The translations under genes and the position numbers were made by a program. The notes under the pieces are model-generated. The model saw only the letters and a program-made list of their open reading frames with translations. It was not told the DNA's origin and made no database searches. From assembly GCA_945872795.1 (NCBI GenBank), contig CAMCAZ010000005.1:22999-86998 (forward strand): DNA of 64,000 bases, written 5' to 3'. This document shows positions 28,380 to 38,277 of the stretch, piece after piece; positions within the stretch are counted from its first letter, which is position 1; each line of letters begins with the position of its first letter. Source of the DNA: Chryseobacterium gleum. GTDB lineage: Bacteria > Bacteroidota > Bacteroidia > Flavobacteriales_F > PHOS-HE28.

Positions 28380-30407
28380 TTACCCCAGCGCCCCGTCGAT
28401 CACCGCATCCTCCGCTTCGTTCGGCAGGGTCACTTTCAGCAGCGGCGTGCGCTTCATCTCCTGCTCGATGCTCCACACCGCGTTGGGGTTGCGGGCCCAG
28501 GCGCGGCGCGCAATGCCGTTGTTCACGTCCCAGTGCAGCATGCTCTTCAGGCGACGGTCACTGTCGGCGCTTCCGTCCAGCACCATGCCGAAGCCGCCGT
28601 TGATCACTTCGCCCCAGCCCACGCCACCACCGTTGTGCAGACTGATCCAGGTGGCGCCGCGGAAGGCATCGCCCACGAAGTTCTGCACCGCCATGTCCGC
28701 GGTGAAGCGGCTGCCGTCGCGGATGTTGCTGGTCTCGCGGTACGGACTGTCCGTGCCGCTCACGTCATGGTGGTCGCGGCCCAGCACGATCGGTGCGCTG
28801 ATGACCCCGGCCTTGATGGCCGCGTTGAAGGCCTCGGCGATGCGGATGCGGCCCTCGCTGTCGGCGTAGAGGATGCGCGCCTGGCTGCCCACGACCAGCT
28901 TGTTCTGCTGGGCGTTGCGGATCCAGTGCAGGTTATCCGCGATCTGCTGGCGGATGGCCTCGGGTGCTTCGTGCAACATGGCCTCCAACACATCACCGGC
29001 GATGCGGTCGCTGGTGGCCAGGTCCTTCGGGTCGCCGCTCGCGCACACCCAGCGGAAGGGACCGAATCCATGGTCGAAGCATAGGGGACCCATGATGTCC
29101 TCCACGTAGCTCGGGTAGCGGAACTCCTCGCCCTCCGACCCGCCGATCTCCGCACCGGCGCGCTTGCTCTCCAACAGGAAGGCATTGCCGTAGTCGAAGA
29201 AATACATGCCCTGCGCGGTGAGGCTGTTGATGGCCTTCACCTGGCGCTTCAGGCTGGCCTGCACGCGCTGCTTGAACGCTGCCGGGTCCTGCACCATCAG
29301 CGCGTTGCTCTCCTCATAGCTCAGGCCCACGGGGTAGTAACCGCCGGCCCAGGGATTGTGCAAACTGGTCTGGTCGCTGCCCAGGTCCACGTTGATGTTC
29401 CGCGCGGCGAGGCGCTCCCATAGGTCCACGATGTTGCCGAGGAAGGCGATGCTGTGCGCCTCGCCCTTCCGCTGCCAGGCCAGGGCGGCGTCGATGCAGG
29501 CATCCACGTCGCCGATCACCTCGTCCACCCAACCCTGGCTGTGGCGTTTGTGGGCCGCAGTGGCGTTCACTTCGGCGCAGATGGTCACCACCCCGGCGAT
29601 GTTGCCTGCCTTGGGCTGGGCGCCGCTCATGCCACCCAGACCGGAAGTGACGAAGAGCTTGCCGCTCGTGCCGGGCGATCCCTTGATCATCCGGCAGGCG
29701 TTCAATACGGTGATGGTAGTGCCATGCACGATGCCCTGCGGACCGATGTACATGTAACTGCCCGCTGTCATCTGGCCATACTGCGTCACACCGAGGGCGT
29801 TGAAGCGCTCCCAGTCATCGGGCTTGCTGTAGTTGGGGATCATCATCCCATTGGTCACCACCACGCGCGGGGCGTCAGCATGGCTGGGGAAGAGGCCCAT
29901 GGGGTGGCCGCTGTACATCACCAGGGTCTGCTCCTCGGTCATCTCCGAGAGGTATTGCAGGGTGAGGCGGTACTGCGCCCAGTTCTGGAATACTGCACCG
30001 TTGCCCCCGTAGGTGATGAGCTCATGCGGGTGCTGCGCCACGGCCGGGTCCAGGTTGTTCTGGACCATCAGCATGATGGCCGCCGCCTGCTTGCAACGCG
30101 CGGGGTAGTGTTCGATCGGCCGCGCATGCATCGGGTAGTCCGGACGCAGCCGGTACATGTAGATGCGGCCGTGGGTGTTCAGTTCATCGGCGAACTCGGG
30201 CGCCAGCGTGGCGTGATGCTTCGGGTGGAAGTAACGCAGGGCATTGCGCAGGGCCAGCTTCTTCTCCTCGGCGCTCAGGATGTCCTTGCGCTTGGGGGCG
30301 TGGCTTACCGACGGATCCAACGGCCGGGCGGGCGGGAGGACATCAGGGATGCCTTCGCGGATGGTCTGTTGGAAGAGAGCGAGGTCGGACTGCGTCAAGG
30401 TGGCCAT
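28380..30407 (-). CDS. hutU: Urocanate hydratase
   Basis: 675 aa; YGGNGAVFQNWAQYRL, MYSGHPMGLFPS, TSGLGGMSGAQPKAGNIAG, LHNGGGVGWGEVINGGFGMVLDG. Confidence 0.96.
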   Translation of the reverse strand: MATLTQSDLALFQQTIREGIPDVLPPARPLDPSVSHAPKRKDILSAEEKKLALRNALRYFHPKHHATLAPEFADELNTHGRIYMYRLRPDYPMHARPIEHYPARCKQAAAIMLMVQNNLDPAVAQHPHELITYGGNGAVFQNWAQYRLTLQYLSEMTEEQTLVMYSGHPMGLFPSHADAPRVVVTNGMMIPNYSKPDDWERFNALGVTQYGQMTAGSYMYIGPQGIVHGTTITVLNACRMIKGSPGTSGKLFVTSGLGGMSGAQPKAGNIAGVVTICAEVNATAAHKRHSQGWVDEVIGDVDACIDAALAWQRKGEAHSIAFLGNIVDLWERLAARNINVDLGSDQTSLHNPWAGGYYPVGLSYEESNALMVQDPAAFKQRVQASLKRQVKAINSLTAQGMYFFDYGNAFLLESKRAGAEIGGSEGEEFRYPSYVEDIMGPLCFDHGFGPFRWVCASGDPKDLATSDRIAGDVLEAMLHEAPEAIRQQIADNLHWIRNAQQNKLVVGSQARILYADSEGRIRIAEAFNAAIKAGVISAPIVLGRDHHDVSGTDSPYRETSNIRDGSRFTADMAVQNFVGDAFRGATWISLHNGGGVGWGEVINGGFGMVLDGSADSDRRLKSMLHWDVNNGIARRAWARNPNAVWSIEQEMKRTPLLKVTLPNEAEDAVIDGALG

Positions 30408-30423
30408 GCGGGTAGGGATGCTC

Positions 30424-30431
30424 CAAAACTA
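30424..30431 (-). promoter_or_regulatory. Candidate -7 box (TAnnTTTG) for hutU
   Basis: TAGTTTTG on the minus strand, 16 nt upstream of ATG 30407. Confidence 0.4.
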
Positions 30432-30583
30432 CGGGGCTTCGGGCACCCTGCTAAACACGCGGCAGGGCGTGTGGTTCAGCGCCCAATGCTGCCCAAAGCA
30501 GAGCAATGTGATCGTGATCAGGAGGGCGGATAGGATCCGAATGGCTTTCGGAACCTTGAAGAAAACAAAATGCGACAGATGCC

Positions 30584-30832
<249 letters not shown>

Positions 30833-30972
30833 CTAGGACGGTTGTAAAGATGCCGGGCCCGGTGTACGCCGGGGAGACCTTGGCACGTTGTTTCCACGAT
30901 CACTTGTGCACGCTGGGCGCCCTAACGGCCCTTCGGCCCCCTGTCGGCAGGGGTAGTTTCGCCCTTCAACCC

Positions 30973-31992
30973 ATGGAGAACCCCGGAATGTTGCATTCAC
31001 CCAAGGTCCTGCGCTCGCTGGTGGGGGTGTTCATCCTCCTGGTCTGTTCATCGCTGGACCTGCCCGGACAGCCCGATGGCGAGCGCCTGACGGCCGAGCA
31101 GTACATCGAGCAGTGGAAGCAGGTGGCCGTGCGCAAGATGAAGGAGCACGGGATCCCGGCCTCCATCACCCTGGCCCAGGGGCTGCTGGAGAGCGGCAAC
31201 GGCAACAGCAAGCTGGCGCGGGAGGCCAACAACCACTTCGGCATCAAGTGCACACCCGACTGGACCGGGGGCAAGAGCTACCACGACGACGACAAGAAGG
31301 ACGATTGTTTCCGCAAGTACAAGGACGCTGCCCAGAGCTTTGAGGACCACGCCAAGTTCCTCCAGAAGCCGCGCTATGCCGCACTGTTCGAACTGAAGCC
31401 CACGGATTACGAAGGTTGGGCCAAGGGGCTGAAGAAGGCGGGCTATGCCACCGACCCGGCCTATCCGCAGAAGCTCATCAGCCTCATCGAGCGGTACCGG
31501 CTGAACGACCTGGACCGTGGGGTGGACGTGACGTACAAGCCCGCATCGAAGCCGGAGGCCAAGCCTGCGCCCACGCGTACCGGACGACGTTCCGGCGGGG
31601 GAGGTGATGTGATCACCATCGGCGCAGCGCGACCGGTGGAGAAGTTCGAGGGGCGCATCAAGTTCGTGCGGGCCAAGCAGGGCGATACCTACCGCAAACT
31701 GGCCGAGGAACTGGAGATGACCCACGGTATGCTGGCGCGCTGGAACGACATGGACAAGGAGGCCGCACTGGCGGAAGGGCAACGGGTGTACATCCAGCCC
31801 AAGCGCAATGCCTCGAAGACCGTTGCCACCCACACGACGAAGGAAGGGGAGTCCCTCTGGGGTGTGAGCCAGCAGTATGGCGTGAAGCTCTCCCGACTGG
31901 CCCAGTACAACGACCTGCCCGAGAATGCCCGGCTGCAGGCGGGGCAGCAGATCGCGTTGCGGAAGCCCAAGCGATCGTTCAACGACCGGTGA
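30973..31992 (+). CDS. Glucosaminidase domain protein with LysM repeats (peptidoglycan hydrolase)
   Basis: GIPASITLAQGLLESGNGNSKLAREANNHFGIKC; LysM-like regions FVRAKQGDTYRKLAEELEM and HTTKEGESLWGVSQQYGVKLSRL. Confidence 0.92.
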   Translation: MENPGMLHSPKVLRSLVGVFILLVCSSLDLPGQPDGERLTAEQYIEQWKQVAVRKMKEHGIPASITLAQGLLESGNGNSKLAREANNHFGIKCTPDWTGGKSYHDDDKKDDCFRKYKDAAQSFEDHAKFLQKPRYAALFELKPTDYEGWAKGLKKAGYATDPAYPQKLISLIERYRLNDLDRGVDVTYKPASKPEAKPAPTRTGRRSGGGGDVITIGAARPVEKFEGRIKFVRAKQGDTYRKLAEELEMTHGMLARWNDMDKEAALAEGQRVYIQPKRNASKTVATHTTKEGESLWGVSQQYGVKLSRLAQYNDLPENARLQAGQQIALRKPKRSFNDR

Positions 31993-32350
31993 CGCGGTGC
32001 GCCATGACGCCCGCTATGGTGCGTGCCCGCTGCTTGGCCTCGTCGGCCTTGGGGCCTGTGAACAAGCTGTCCACGGTGTGGTCGAAGAGGCTCAGCCAGC
32101 GTTCGAAGTGCTCGGGTTCCATGGGGATGCGCTGGTGCAGGTGCACATGGGCCGTCATCGGATCGCCCTGGTACTTCCGGTCACCGAAGAGCACCATCTC
32201 CCAGAACGAGGCGATCAGGGGGATGTGGTGGTCCCAGTCCAGGGTAGTGAAGAAATGCCCGATGAGCGGGTCGGGGCGTGCTCTGGCATAGAACGCTTCG
32301 ATCAGCGCACGCACATCGGCAGGCGTGGAGAGTTCCCGTGTTCCCGGCAT
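31979..32350 (-). CDS. Group III truncated hemoglobin
   Basis: LIEAFYARARPDPLIGHFF, FWEMVLFGDRKYQGDPMTAHVHLH; 14-bp convergent overlap with the upstream gene. Confidence 0.88.
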   Translation of the reverse strand: MPGTRELSTPADVRALIEAFYARARPDPLIGHFFTTLDWDHHIPLIASFWEMVLFGDRKYQGDPMTAHVHLHQRIPMEPEHFERWLSLFDHTVDSLFTGPKADEAKQRARTIAGVMAHRVTGR

Positions 32351-32394
32351 GGCGCAAAGATGGGCGCATGCGGAGGCGGGCGGACTGACGAGCC

Positions 32395-33084
32395 TCAGCT
32401 GGTCTCGCCGGTGAAGCGGGTCACTTCATCCTTGGTGCCGAAGAGCACGAGGATATCGCCCTTGGTGGGCACGAAGTCGGGGTCCATCACGCCCAGCGCA
32501 CCCAGCTTGATGGTCTTGCGGCCCATGAAGCTCTTCTCGCTCTCCTTGCGCAGCACGGTCACGAGACCGAGTTGGCGTTTGGTCAGTTCCACGATCTGGC
32601 TGAGAGGCTTGCCCACGAACTTGTCCGGCACCACGATCTCCGCGATGATGAAGCCACCGGGGAGCTCGAACTGATCCACCAGGCGCCGAAGGTTCAGCTT
32701 GCGTGCCAATCCCTCCGCGGCCTTCTCCTCGGGGTGCACGATGTCCGTCACGCCCATGGAGTTCAGCACCATCTCGTGCAGCGGGTTGATGGCCCGGCTG
32801 ATGACGCGCTTCACCTTCAGGTTCACCAGCAGCGCGGTGGTCATGATGTTGGCCCCCTCGTTCTCGCCGATGGCCACCACGGCGGTGTCCACCTCGTTCA
32901 AGGGCAGGGAGCTCACCGCCTGCGGGTCGTTGCTCTCCAGGCAAACGGCATAGCTCACCTCCTGTTTGATGGCCTCGACCTTCTCCATGTCGTGGTCGAT
33001 GGCGATGACCTCATGGCCCATCTGGGTGAGCTTGATGGCGAGGTGCTTGCCGAAATTGCCGAGGCCGAAGACAGCGACTTTCAT
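32395..33084 (-). CDS. TrkA/KtrA family potassium uptake regulatory protein
   Basis: MKVAVFGLGNFGKHLAIKLTQMGHEVIAIDHD Rossmann (RCK) domain; C-terminal TrkA_C; adjacent to TrkH. Confidence 0.95.
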   Translation of the reverse strand: MKVAVFGLGNFGKHLAIKLTQMGHEVIAIDHDMEKVEAIKQEVSYAVCLESNDPQAVSSLPLNEVDTAVVAIGENEGANIMTTALLVNLKVKRVISRAINPLHEMVLNSMGVTDIVHPEEKAAEGLARKLNLRRLVDQFELPGGFIIAEIVVPDKFVGKPLSQIVELTKRQLGLVTVLRKESEKSFMGRKTIKLGALGVMDPDFVPTKGDILVLFGTKDEVTRFTGETS

Positions 33085-33090
33085 GGGTGA

Positions 33091-34851
33091 TCAGTTGATG
33101 AGGATGTCCTCCTTGGGATAACGGTACGGAGTGACCTGCACCTGGCGCAGCACGCCAACGAGCAAGGTAAGCGCGCTGACACGGCCCACGAACATGACCA
33201 CCACCAGGGCCAGGCGGGCGGGATCGCCCAATTGTCCGGTGAGGTTCATCGAAAGCCCCACCGTGCTGAACGCACTGAAGCACTCAAAGGCGATGGGAAG
33301 CAGGCCGAGCTCCTTTTCCAGTGAGGCGATGGTGGTGATGGAAAGGCCCAGGAACACCAGCGAAAGCACGATGGCCGCGAAGGCCCGGCGGATGCTCAGG
33401 TTGCTGATCTCGCGGCCGCTGAACTCCACCCGTCTGCGACCGCGTGCCGTGGCGAAGATGTTCAGCGTGGCCACCGCGAAGGTGGTGGTCTTGATGCCGC
33501 CCCCGGTGGACCCTGGTGACGCACCGATGTACATCAGGAGCAGGGTGATCATCAGCGTGGGCACGGAGAGCGTTCCGTAATCCACCACGTTGAAGCCTGC
33601 CGTACGCGGCGTGACCCCGGTCATGAAGGCCGTGGTGAACCGGCCCCACCACGTGGGGTGTTCCGCCAGGGCGCCGTTCCACTCGAACACCATGATCGCC
33701 ACGGTGCCCACCACGATGAGCATTGCCGTCACTTTCAGCACCAGACGGGTGCTGATGTTCACGATCCGGGGATAACGTTCGCAGGGGGCACCGGTGAGGA
33801 GGCGGCGCACCCGACTTGTGATCCACAGTTGCATATAGCGGCTGAAATTGAAGATGATGCCGAAGCCAAGGCCCCCGAAGATCAGCAGCAGGGCGAGGAT
33901 CCACATCAGGGAGTAGTTGAAGCGGAACGGAAGCTCGTACATGCCCAGGGTCTGCGTGGAGAAACCCGCGTTATTGAAAGCGGAGACGCTGTGGAACAGG
34001 GCAAAGAAGAGCCTGTCGCTCTGGGTGGTGAAGACCGCCTGGGGCACGGCGTAGTAGATCAGGATCATGCCCACGAATTCCACAGCAAGCGTGAAAGCGA
34101 TGACCTGCACGATGAAGCCCTTCGCGTTCACCAACGAGGTGTTGGCGATGTCGCGGATGCGCAATTGTTCCTCCAGGCTGGTGCGGCCCTTGAAGAAGAA
34201 GGCGAAGAAGCTGGTGAAGGTCATCACACCCAGACCACCCAGCTGGATCAGCAGCAGCAACACCCACTGGCCCATGGCGGTGAGGTCGCGGCCCACATCG
34301 ATGACGCTCAATCCCGTTACGCAAACGGCACTGGTGCTGGTGAACACGGCCTCCACGAGGGTGATCGGACGGGTGCTGGCGTTGGGCAGCAGGAACAGCG
34401 CCGATCCGATGGCGATGAGCATCACGAAGCTCACCGTGAACAGCAGCGCCGGATTGAACAGCGTGCTGTTGCGGCCCAGTTCCAGCCGTGACAGTTCGAT
34501 GAAGATGAAGCCCAGCAGGAACAGGAGATGCGGCCAGTGCATGGTGCGGTCCCAGACCTCGAAGCCCAGTGGACGTGCCAGCACCAGCAACACGGCGAGG
34601 ACCAACCAGAGGAACTCGGCGTTGCGCACCGTCTCCTCACGCAACTTCGCCCGCAGCACACTGGCCAGGGTCACCAAGCCCGCCGCGAACACCAGGCCGT
34701 AGCTCAACTGGTCCAACAGGAGACCGGTCGCCGCATCGGTGCTGTATCCGAATTCCAGCAGGAACAGGAACACGGCGAGCACGATGACGGTGACCCGGGC
34801 CAGGCCGACCATCTCCCTGCGCAGGACCGTTCGAAGGAGGGATTGTTTCAT
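33091..34851 (-). CDS. TrkH/KtrB family potassium uptake protein
   Basis: AVFTSTSAVCVTGLSVIDVGRDLT, GGLGVMTFTSFFAFF, FHSVSAFNNAGFSTQ, TPRTAGFNVVDYG, GASPGSTGGGIKTTTFAV, FSTVGLSMNLTGQL. Confidence 0.96.
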   Translation of the reverse strand: MKQSLLRTVLRREMVGLARVTVIVLAVFLFLLEFGYSTDAATGLLLDQLSYGLVFAAGLVTLASVLRAKLREETVRNAEFLWLVLAVLLVLARPLGFEVWDRTMHWPHLLFLLGFIFIELSRLELGRNSTLFNPALLFTVSFVMLIAIGSALFLLPNASTRPITLVEAVFTSTSAVCVTGLSVIDVGRDLTAMGQWVLLLLIQLGGLGVMTFTSFFAFFFKGRTSLEEQLRIRDIANTSLVNAKGFIVQVIAFTLAVEFVGMILIYYAVPQAVFTTQSDRLFFALFHSVSAFNNAGFSTQTLGMYELPFRFNYSLMWILALLLIFGGLGFGIIFNFSRYMQLWITSRVRRLLTGAPCERYPRIVNISTRLVLKVTAMLIVVGTVAIMVFEWNGALAEHPTWWGRFTTAFMTGVTPRTAGFNVVDYGTLSVPTLMITLLLMYIGASPGSTGGGIKTTTFAVATLNIFATARGRRRVEFSGREISNLSIRRAFAAIVLSLVFLGLSITTIASLEKELGLLPIAFECFSAFSTVGLSMNLTGQLGDPARLALVVVMFVGRVSALTLLVGVLRQVQVTPYRYPKEDILIN

Positions 34852-34895
34852 GGAACCGAGGCAAAAGGCATTGCCCCGGAAGTGCTGTGCGGTGG

Positions 34896-34903
34896 CAAAT
34901 CTA
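34896..34903 (-). promoter_or_regulatory. Candidate -7 box (TAnnTTTG) for the trkH-trkA operon
   Basis: TAGATTTG on the minus strand, 44 nt upstream of ATG 34851. Confidence 0.4.
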
Positions 34904-34928
34904 GGAGCATCCGAACTTCCGCGCTATA

Positions 34929-37562
34929 CTAATTCGAGGTATTGCCGGGCAGGGGCAGGCACTTCAGCGTCCCGTCGGGAAGCAGGGTGATCAGTTCGTG
35001 GCGACCATCCCGGTCCAGGTCAGCGAAACGACCCGGGCCCGCCTGCTCCACCGGAGTGCCGGGAAATACGCCTCCCTCCAGGTCGAAGACGTGCAGCTGC
35101 CGGGCCTCCGGTACGGGCACACTGAGGAGCATAGGCCCATCGCCCGCGCTCTGGAACAATGCCCCGGCCGCTTGGCATCCGGGCACTGTCCGCTGGAACA
35201 GGACGCGTTCACCCTGACGGACGGAAACACTATCGCCGCCCACCTGGGCTACCGATCGTTCGCCATCACTTCCCACGGGACCGAGCAGGTAGCTGCCCGG
35301 GCCGGCGGGTGCCCGCTGGTCGCGCTCGCCGGAAAGCTGCCCGCGCCACAACCGGCCCTCCCGGTCCACCCAATGGATCGCCGAGCGGCTGATGTCCGTG
35401 CCCGGCGCGATCGACAGCACCCGGGGCGACCCTCCGAGCTCCAGCTTGCTGCGTTCCCGGTCGCTGCCCCGGCGGTCCAGCACACGCACCTTTCCAAGGG
35501 TGTCCACCACGATCAGGTGGTCCTTGTTGCGGATGCGCAGGTGATGCACGGCACACGCGGCAGGTGCGGCCAGTTTCGGCCGTTCCCAGCCGTTCACCGG
35601 CAGGCCGTCCATGCCGTAGTTCATCACCACACCGTTCTGCAGGGTGACGAGGATGCGGTACTCGCCATCCCCTTCGTAGTCGAACACGGCGAGCGGCGCG
35701 GAGATGCGGCTGTCCGTCCGCACCGGGAACCCGCCCACGTCCTTGCCGTTCCGGTCGATGAGGTGGAGGCCTTCCGCCGTGGCGAAGAGCAGCTGCAGTT
35801 TTCCGTTCTTGAACCGGTCCACCTGCTGCACCTCGCCCAGGATGCGGCTTTCCAGCGCCCTGCTCCACAGCACTTTGCCCGTGGTACCCACCAGGTGCAG
35901 GCGGTGCAGGTCATCCTGCACCAGCACTTCATGCGTTCCGTTCGTGTGGTTCACCACGATCTGCGGCAATCCTGATGCGGGAGCGCCCAGGGCCACCTGC
36001 CAGCGTTCGTTGCTTGGCTGCTCCGTAAGGGGTGCGAACTGCAGTGCTGCGGACACATGTATGCTGCCCCGCTGTCCCGGCGTCACCTGCAGGGTGAGGC
36101 CACCGAAGGATGACCAAAGACCTTGGAGGCTGTCCATGAAAGGTGTCATGTCAGGTCGGGTGCCCTTGGAAAGCAGCGGTGTGGCGCGGGCCACATCACA
36201 CCACCAGCTGGCACCCACCTCACTGGCCATCCGCGACCACCAGGCCGAGGTGCGACCATCTTCGGCAAGGGAATTTCCGTCCAGCCAGGCATCCACAGCC
36301 TGCTGGATCCCCGCGGCCTCAGGGGCGAAGACCACCACATCGCCGAGCACCACCCACCAGGGCCGGCCCAGGTCTGCGAATTCGGGTCCGAGCAGTTCGG
36401 CGTGCATCTGTGCCCGCGGTAGGCGTTGGGCGCGGATCCCGCGATAGCCGATGGTATCGCAGCCTTGCGGGCACAGTGCGGACAGGCGTTCCGAGGCGGC
36501 CTCCGGGGAGGTGGTGGCGAACACGCCCCAAGGTCCCTGTTCGGGCTCGGCGCTGCGGGCAATGCCCACACTTCCCTCCACCCAATGGAACAGGTCGGCC
36601 ACCCAGGCGCTGTCCTGCACCCGGCCGCGGTCCTGGAGGTAGCGTACGGGATCGCTGACCTGCGTGGCCGTGTAGCTGACGGCACGCGTGGGGATGGCTC
36701 GGGCGCCGCTCCAGGCCCCGGGTTCCTGTCCTTGTAAGGCAGTGGCCCAGCTTGTTCCCTCCACGCCCAACAGCAGTCCGCTCAACAGCAGGGCATCGGG
36801 TCGGGTACGCAGGTCCATGGCCAACCAACCCTCGGGTGCTTCGAGACCCTCCAAGGTCTCGCTCGTCAGGCTCAACAGGGCGAGGTCCTTCAGGCGGTCG
36901 GGACGAAGCAGGACGTGTGCATCACTGCCGGCCCCCAGGGTGGCCAGGGCGCGGGAGAAGATCCCGTCCTGCGCCAGTGATCGGCCTGAACCCCATTGCA
37001 GCAGGGCCTCGTCCATGGTGGCGGTTGAATTGCTGAGCAACCAGAGCCCTTCGCGCACGCAGAACGAGAGCGTGGGAAGTGCCGTGTCCGGACGCACCTG
37101 CACCACCTCGCCCTTCGTAAGGGCCTGCAGTGCCGTGGCGTCCAGGCCCAGCAGTTCGCTGAAGGCCTTCAGAGGAGCGACGTCCGTGGAGCCGGGGGAA
37201 CCCACGAAGAGGCAGCCCATGGCCTCACCGCCATTGCGCATCACCGCAGCGAGCACCGTGGTATTGCGCAGCGCGCCGCGCAGGGCCTCATCGTTCTCCA
37301 TGCGCGCCACGGCCCTGGCCAGTAGCGCATCAGCAGCGGCCGCACCGGGCAGGGTGGATAGCGCGGCCCAAAGCTGTGACGTGTGCGTGAAGCGGTCCCA
37401 ACTGACGAAGGCATCGGGCACCGCCACCACGATGGCCGAACGCTCCGGCACGGCCCGCCACGGATCGACGGCCTGGGTGCTGCCGCGGTTCCAGCGGTAG
37501 AGCGTCCAGCCGACGGCAGCAGCAATGGCCAGCAGCAGGAGAACGGAAAGGAGGCGGCGCAT
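34929..37562 (-). CDS. Uncharacterised large protein: N-terminal TM, DUF3352-like body, C-terminal beta-propeller-like repeats
   Basis: Start at MRRLLSVLLLLAIAAAVGWTLYRW; C-terminal LLFATAEGLHLIDRNGKDVGGFPVRTDSRISAPLAVFDYEGDGEYRILVTL... propeller-like. Confidence 0.75.
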   Translation of the reverse strand: MRRLLSVLLLLAIAAAVGWTLYRWNRGSTQAVDPWRAVPERSAIVVAVPDAFVSWDRFTHTSQLWAALSTLPGAAAADALLARAVARMENDEALRGALRNTTVLAAVMRNGGEAMGCLFVGSPGSTDVAPLKAFSELLGLDATALQALTKGEVVQVRPDTALPTLSFCVREGLWLLSNSTATMDEALLQWGSGRSLAQDGIFSRALATLGAGSDAHVLLRPDRLKDLALLSLTSETLEGLEAPEGWLAMDLRTRPDALLLSGLLLGVEGTSWATALQGQEPGAWSGARAIPTRAVSYTATQVSDPVRYLQDRGRVQDSAWVADLFHWVEGSVGIARSAEPEQGPWGVFATTSPEAASERLSALCPQGCDTIGYRGIRAQRLPRAQMHAELLGPEFADLGRPWWVVLGDVVVFAPEAAGIQQAVDAWLDGNSLAEDGRTSAWWSRMASEVGASWWCDVARATPLLSKGTRPDMTPFMDSLQGLWSSFGGLTLQVTPGQRGSIHVSAALQFAPLTEQPSNERWQVALGAPASGLPQIVVNHTNGTHEVLVQDDLHRLHLVGTTGKVLWSRALESRILGEVQQVDRFKNGKLQLLFATAEGLHLIDRNGKDVGGFPVRTDSRISAPLAVFDYEGDGEYRILVTLQNGVVMNYGMDGLPVNGWERPKLAAPAACAVHHLRIRNKDHLIVVDTLGKVRVLDRRGSDRERSKLELGGSPRVLSIAPGTDISRSAIHWVDREGRLWRGQLSGERDQRAPAGPGSYLLGPVGSDGERSVAQVGGDSVSVRQGERVLFQRTVPGCQAAGALFQSAGDGPMLLSVPVPEARQLHVFDLEGGVFPGTPVEQAGPGRFADLDRDGRHELITLLPDGTLKCLPLPGNTSN

Positions 37563-37571
37563 GGGACCGTT

Positions 37572-37579
37572 CAAAAGTA
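37572..37579 (-). promoter_or_regulatory. Candidate -7 box (TAnnTTTG) for the DUF3352-like gene
   Basis: TACTTTTG on the minus strand, 9 nt upstream of ATG 37562. Confidence 0.4.
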
Positions 37580-37644
37580 CCCGGAGACCATGGTGGATCT
37601 TCGTGCGTCCGACGGGCCTTTGCACACGGGCGTGTGGACAGTGC

Positions 37645-38253
37645 TCAGGTGCCTTGAGGCTTCTCCAGCGCCAGCAGCCGGAAGGTCTGGCGGTGCTGGG
37701 AGCAGGGTCCCTCGCGGGCAATGGCAGCCCGATGGTCCAGCGTGGGATAGCCCTTGTTCACGGCCCACCCGTAGGCGGGATGACGGAGGGCCATCAGCTG
37801 CATGTGCTCGTCGCGGTGGGTCTTGGCCAGGATGCTCGCCGCGGCGATGCTCCGGTAGCGACCATCGCCCTTGATCACGCAGGTGTGCGGAGCGCAGCCA
37901 TGACCCGGAAAACGGTTGCCATCGATCAACAGGTGCTGGGGCCGAACGCTGAGCAGGTCGATGGCCCGTTGCATGGCCGCGAAACTGGCCTGCAGGATGT
38001 TGATCCGGTCGATCTCCTCGGGGTGAACGAAGGACACGGCCCAGGCCTGGGCCTCCGCTTCGATCAGGATGCGCAGGCGCTCACGGTGGGCGGCGGAAAG
38101 TTTCTTGCTATCGTCCAGCCCCGGCAACTTCAGTCGTGGAGGGAGGATCACCGCAGCGGCCACCACGGGTCCTGCCAGACAACCGCGTCCGGCCTCATCG
38201 CATCCGGCCTCCAAAAGACCCTTGGTGTGATATGCAGCCAACAGGGCCATCAC
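37645..38253 (-). CDS. rnhB: Ribonuclease HII
   Basis: LEAGCDEAGRGCLAGPVVAAAVIL, LDDSKKLSAAHRE, IDGNRFP, ASILAKTHRDE. Confidence 0.96.
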   Translation of the reverse strand: MMALLAAYHTKGLLEAGCDEAGRGCLAGPVVAAAVILPPRLKLPGLDDSKKLSAAHRERLRILIEAEAQAWAVSFVHPEEIDRINILQASFAAMQRAIDLLSVRPQHLLIDGNRFPGHGCAPHTCVIKGDGRYRSIAAASILAKTHRDEHMQLMALRHPAYGWAVNKGYPTLDHRAAIAREGPCSQHRQTFRLLALEKPQGT

Positions 38254-38277
38254 CAGCGAATATAACCCGGATCGGGA

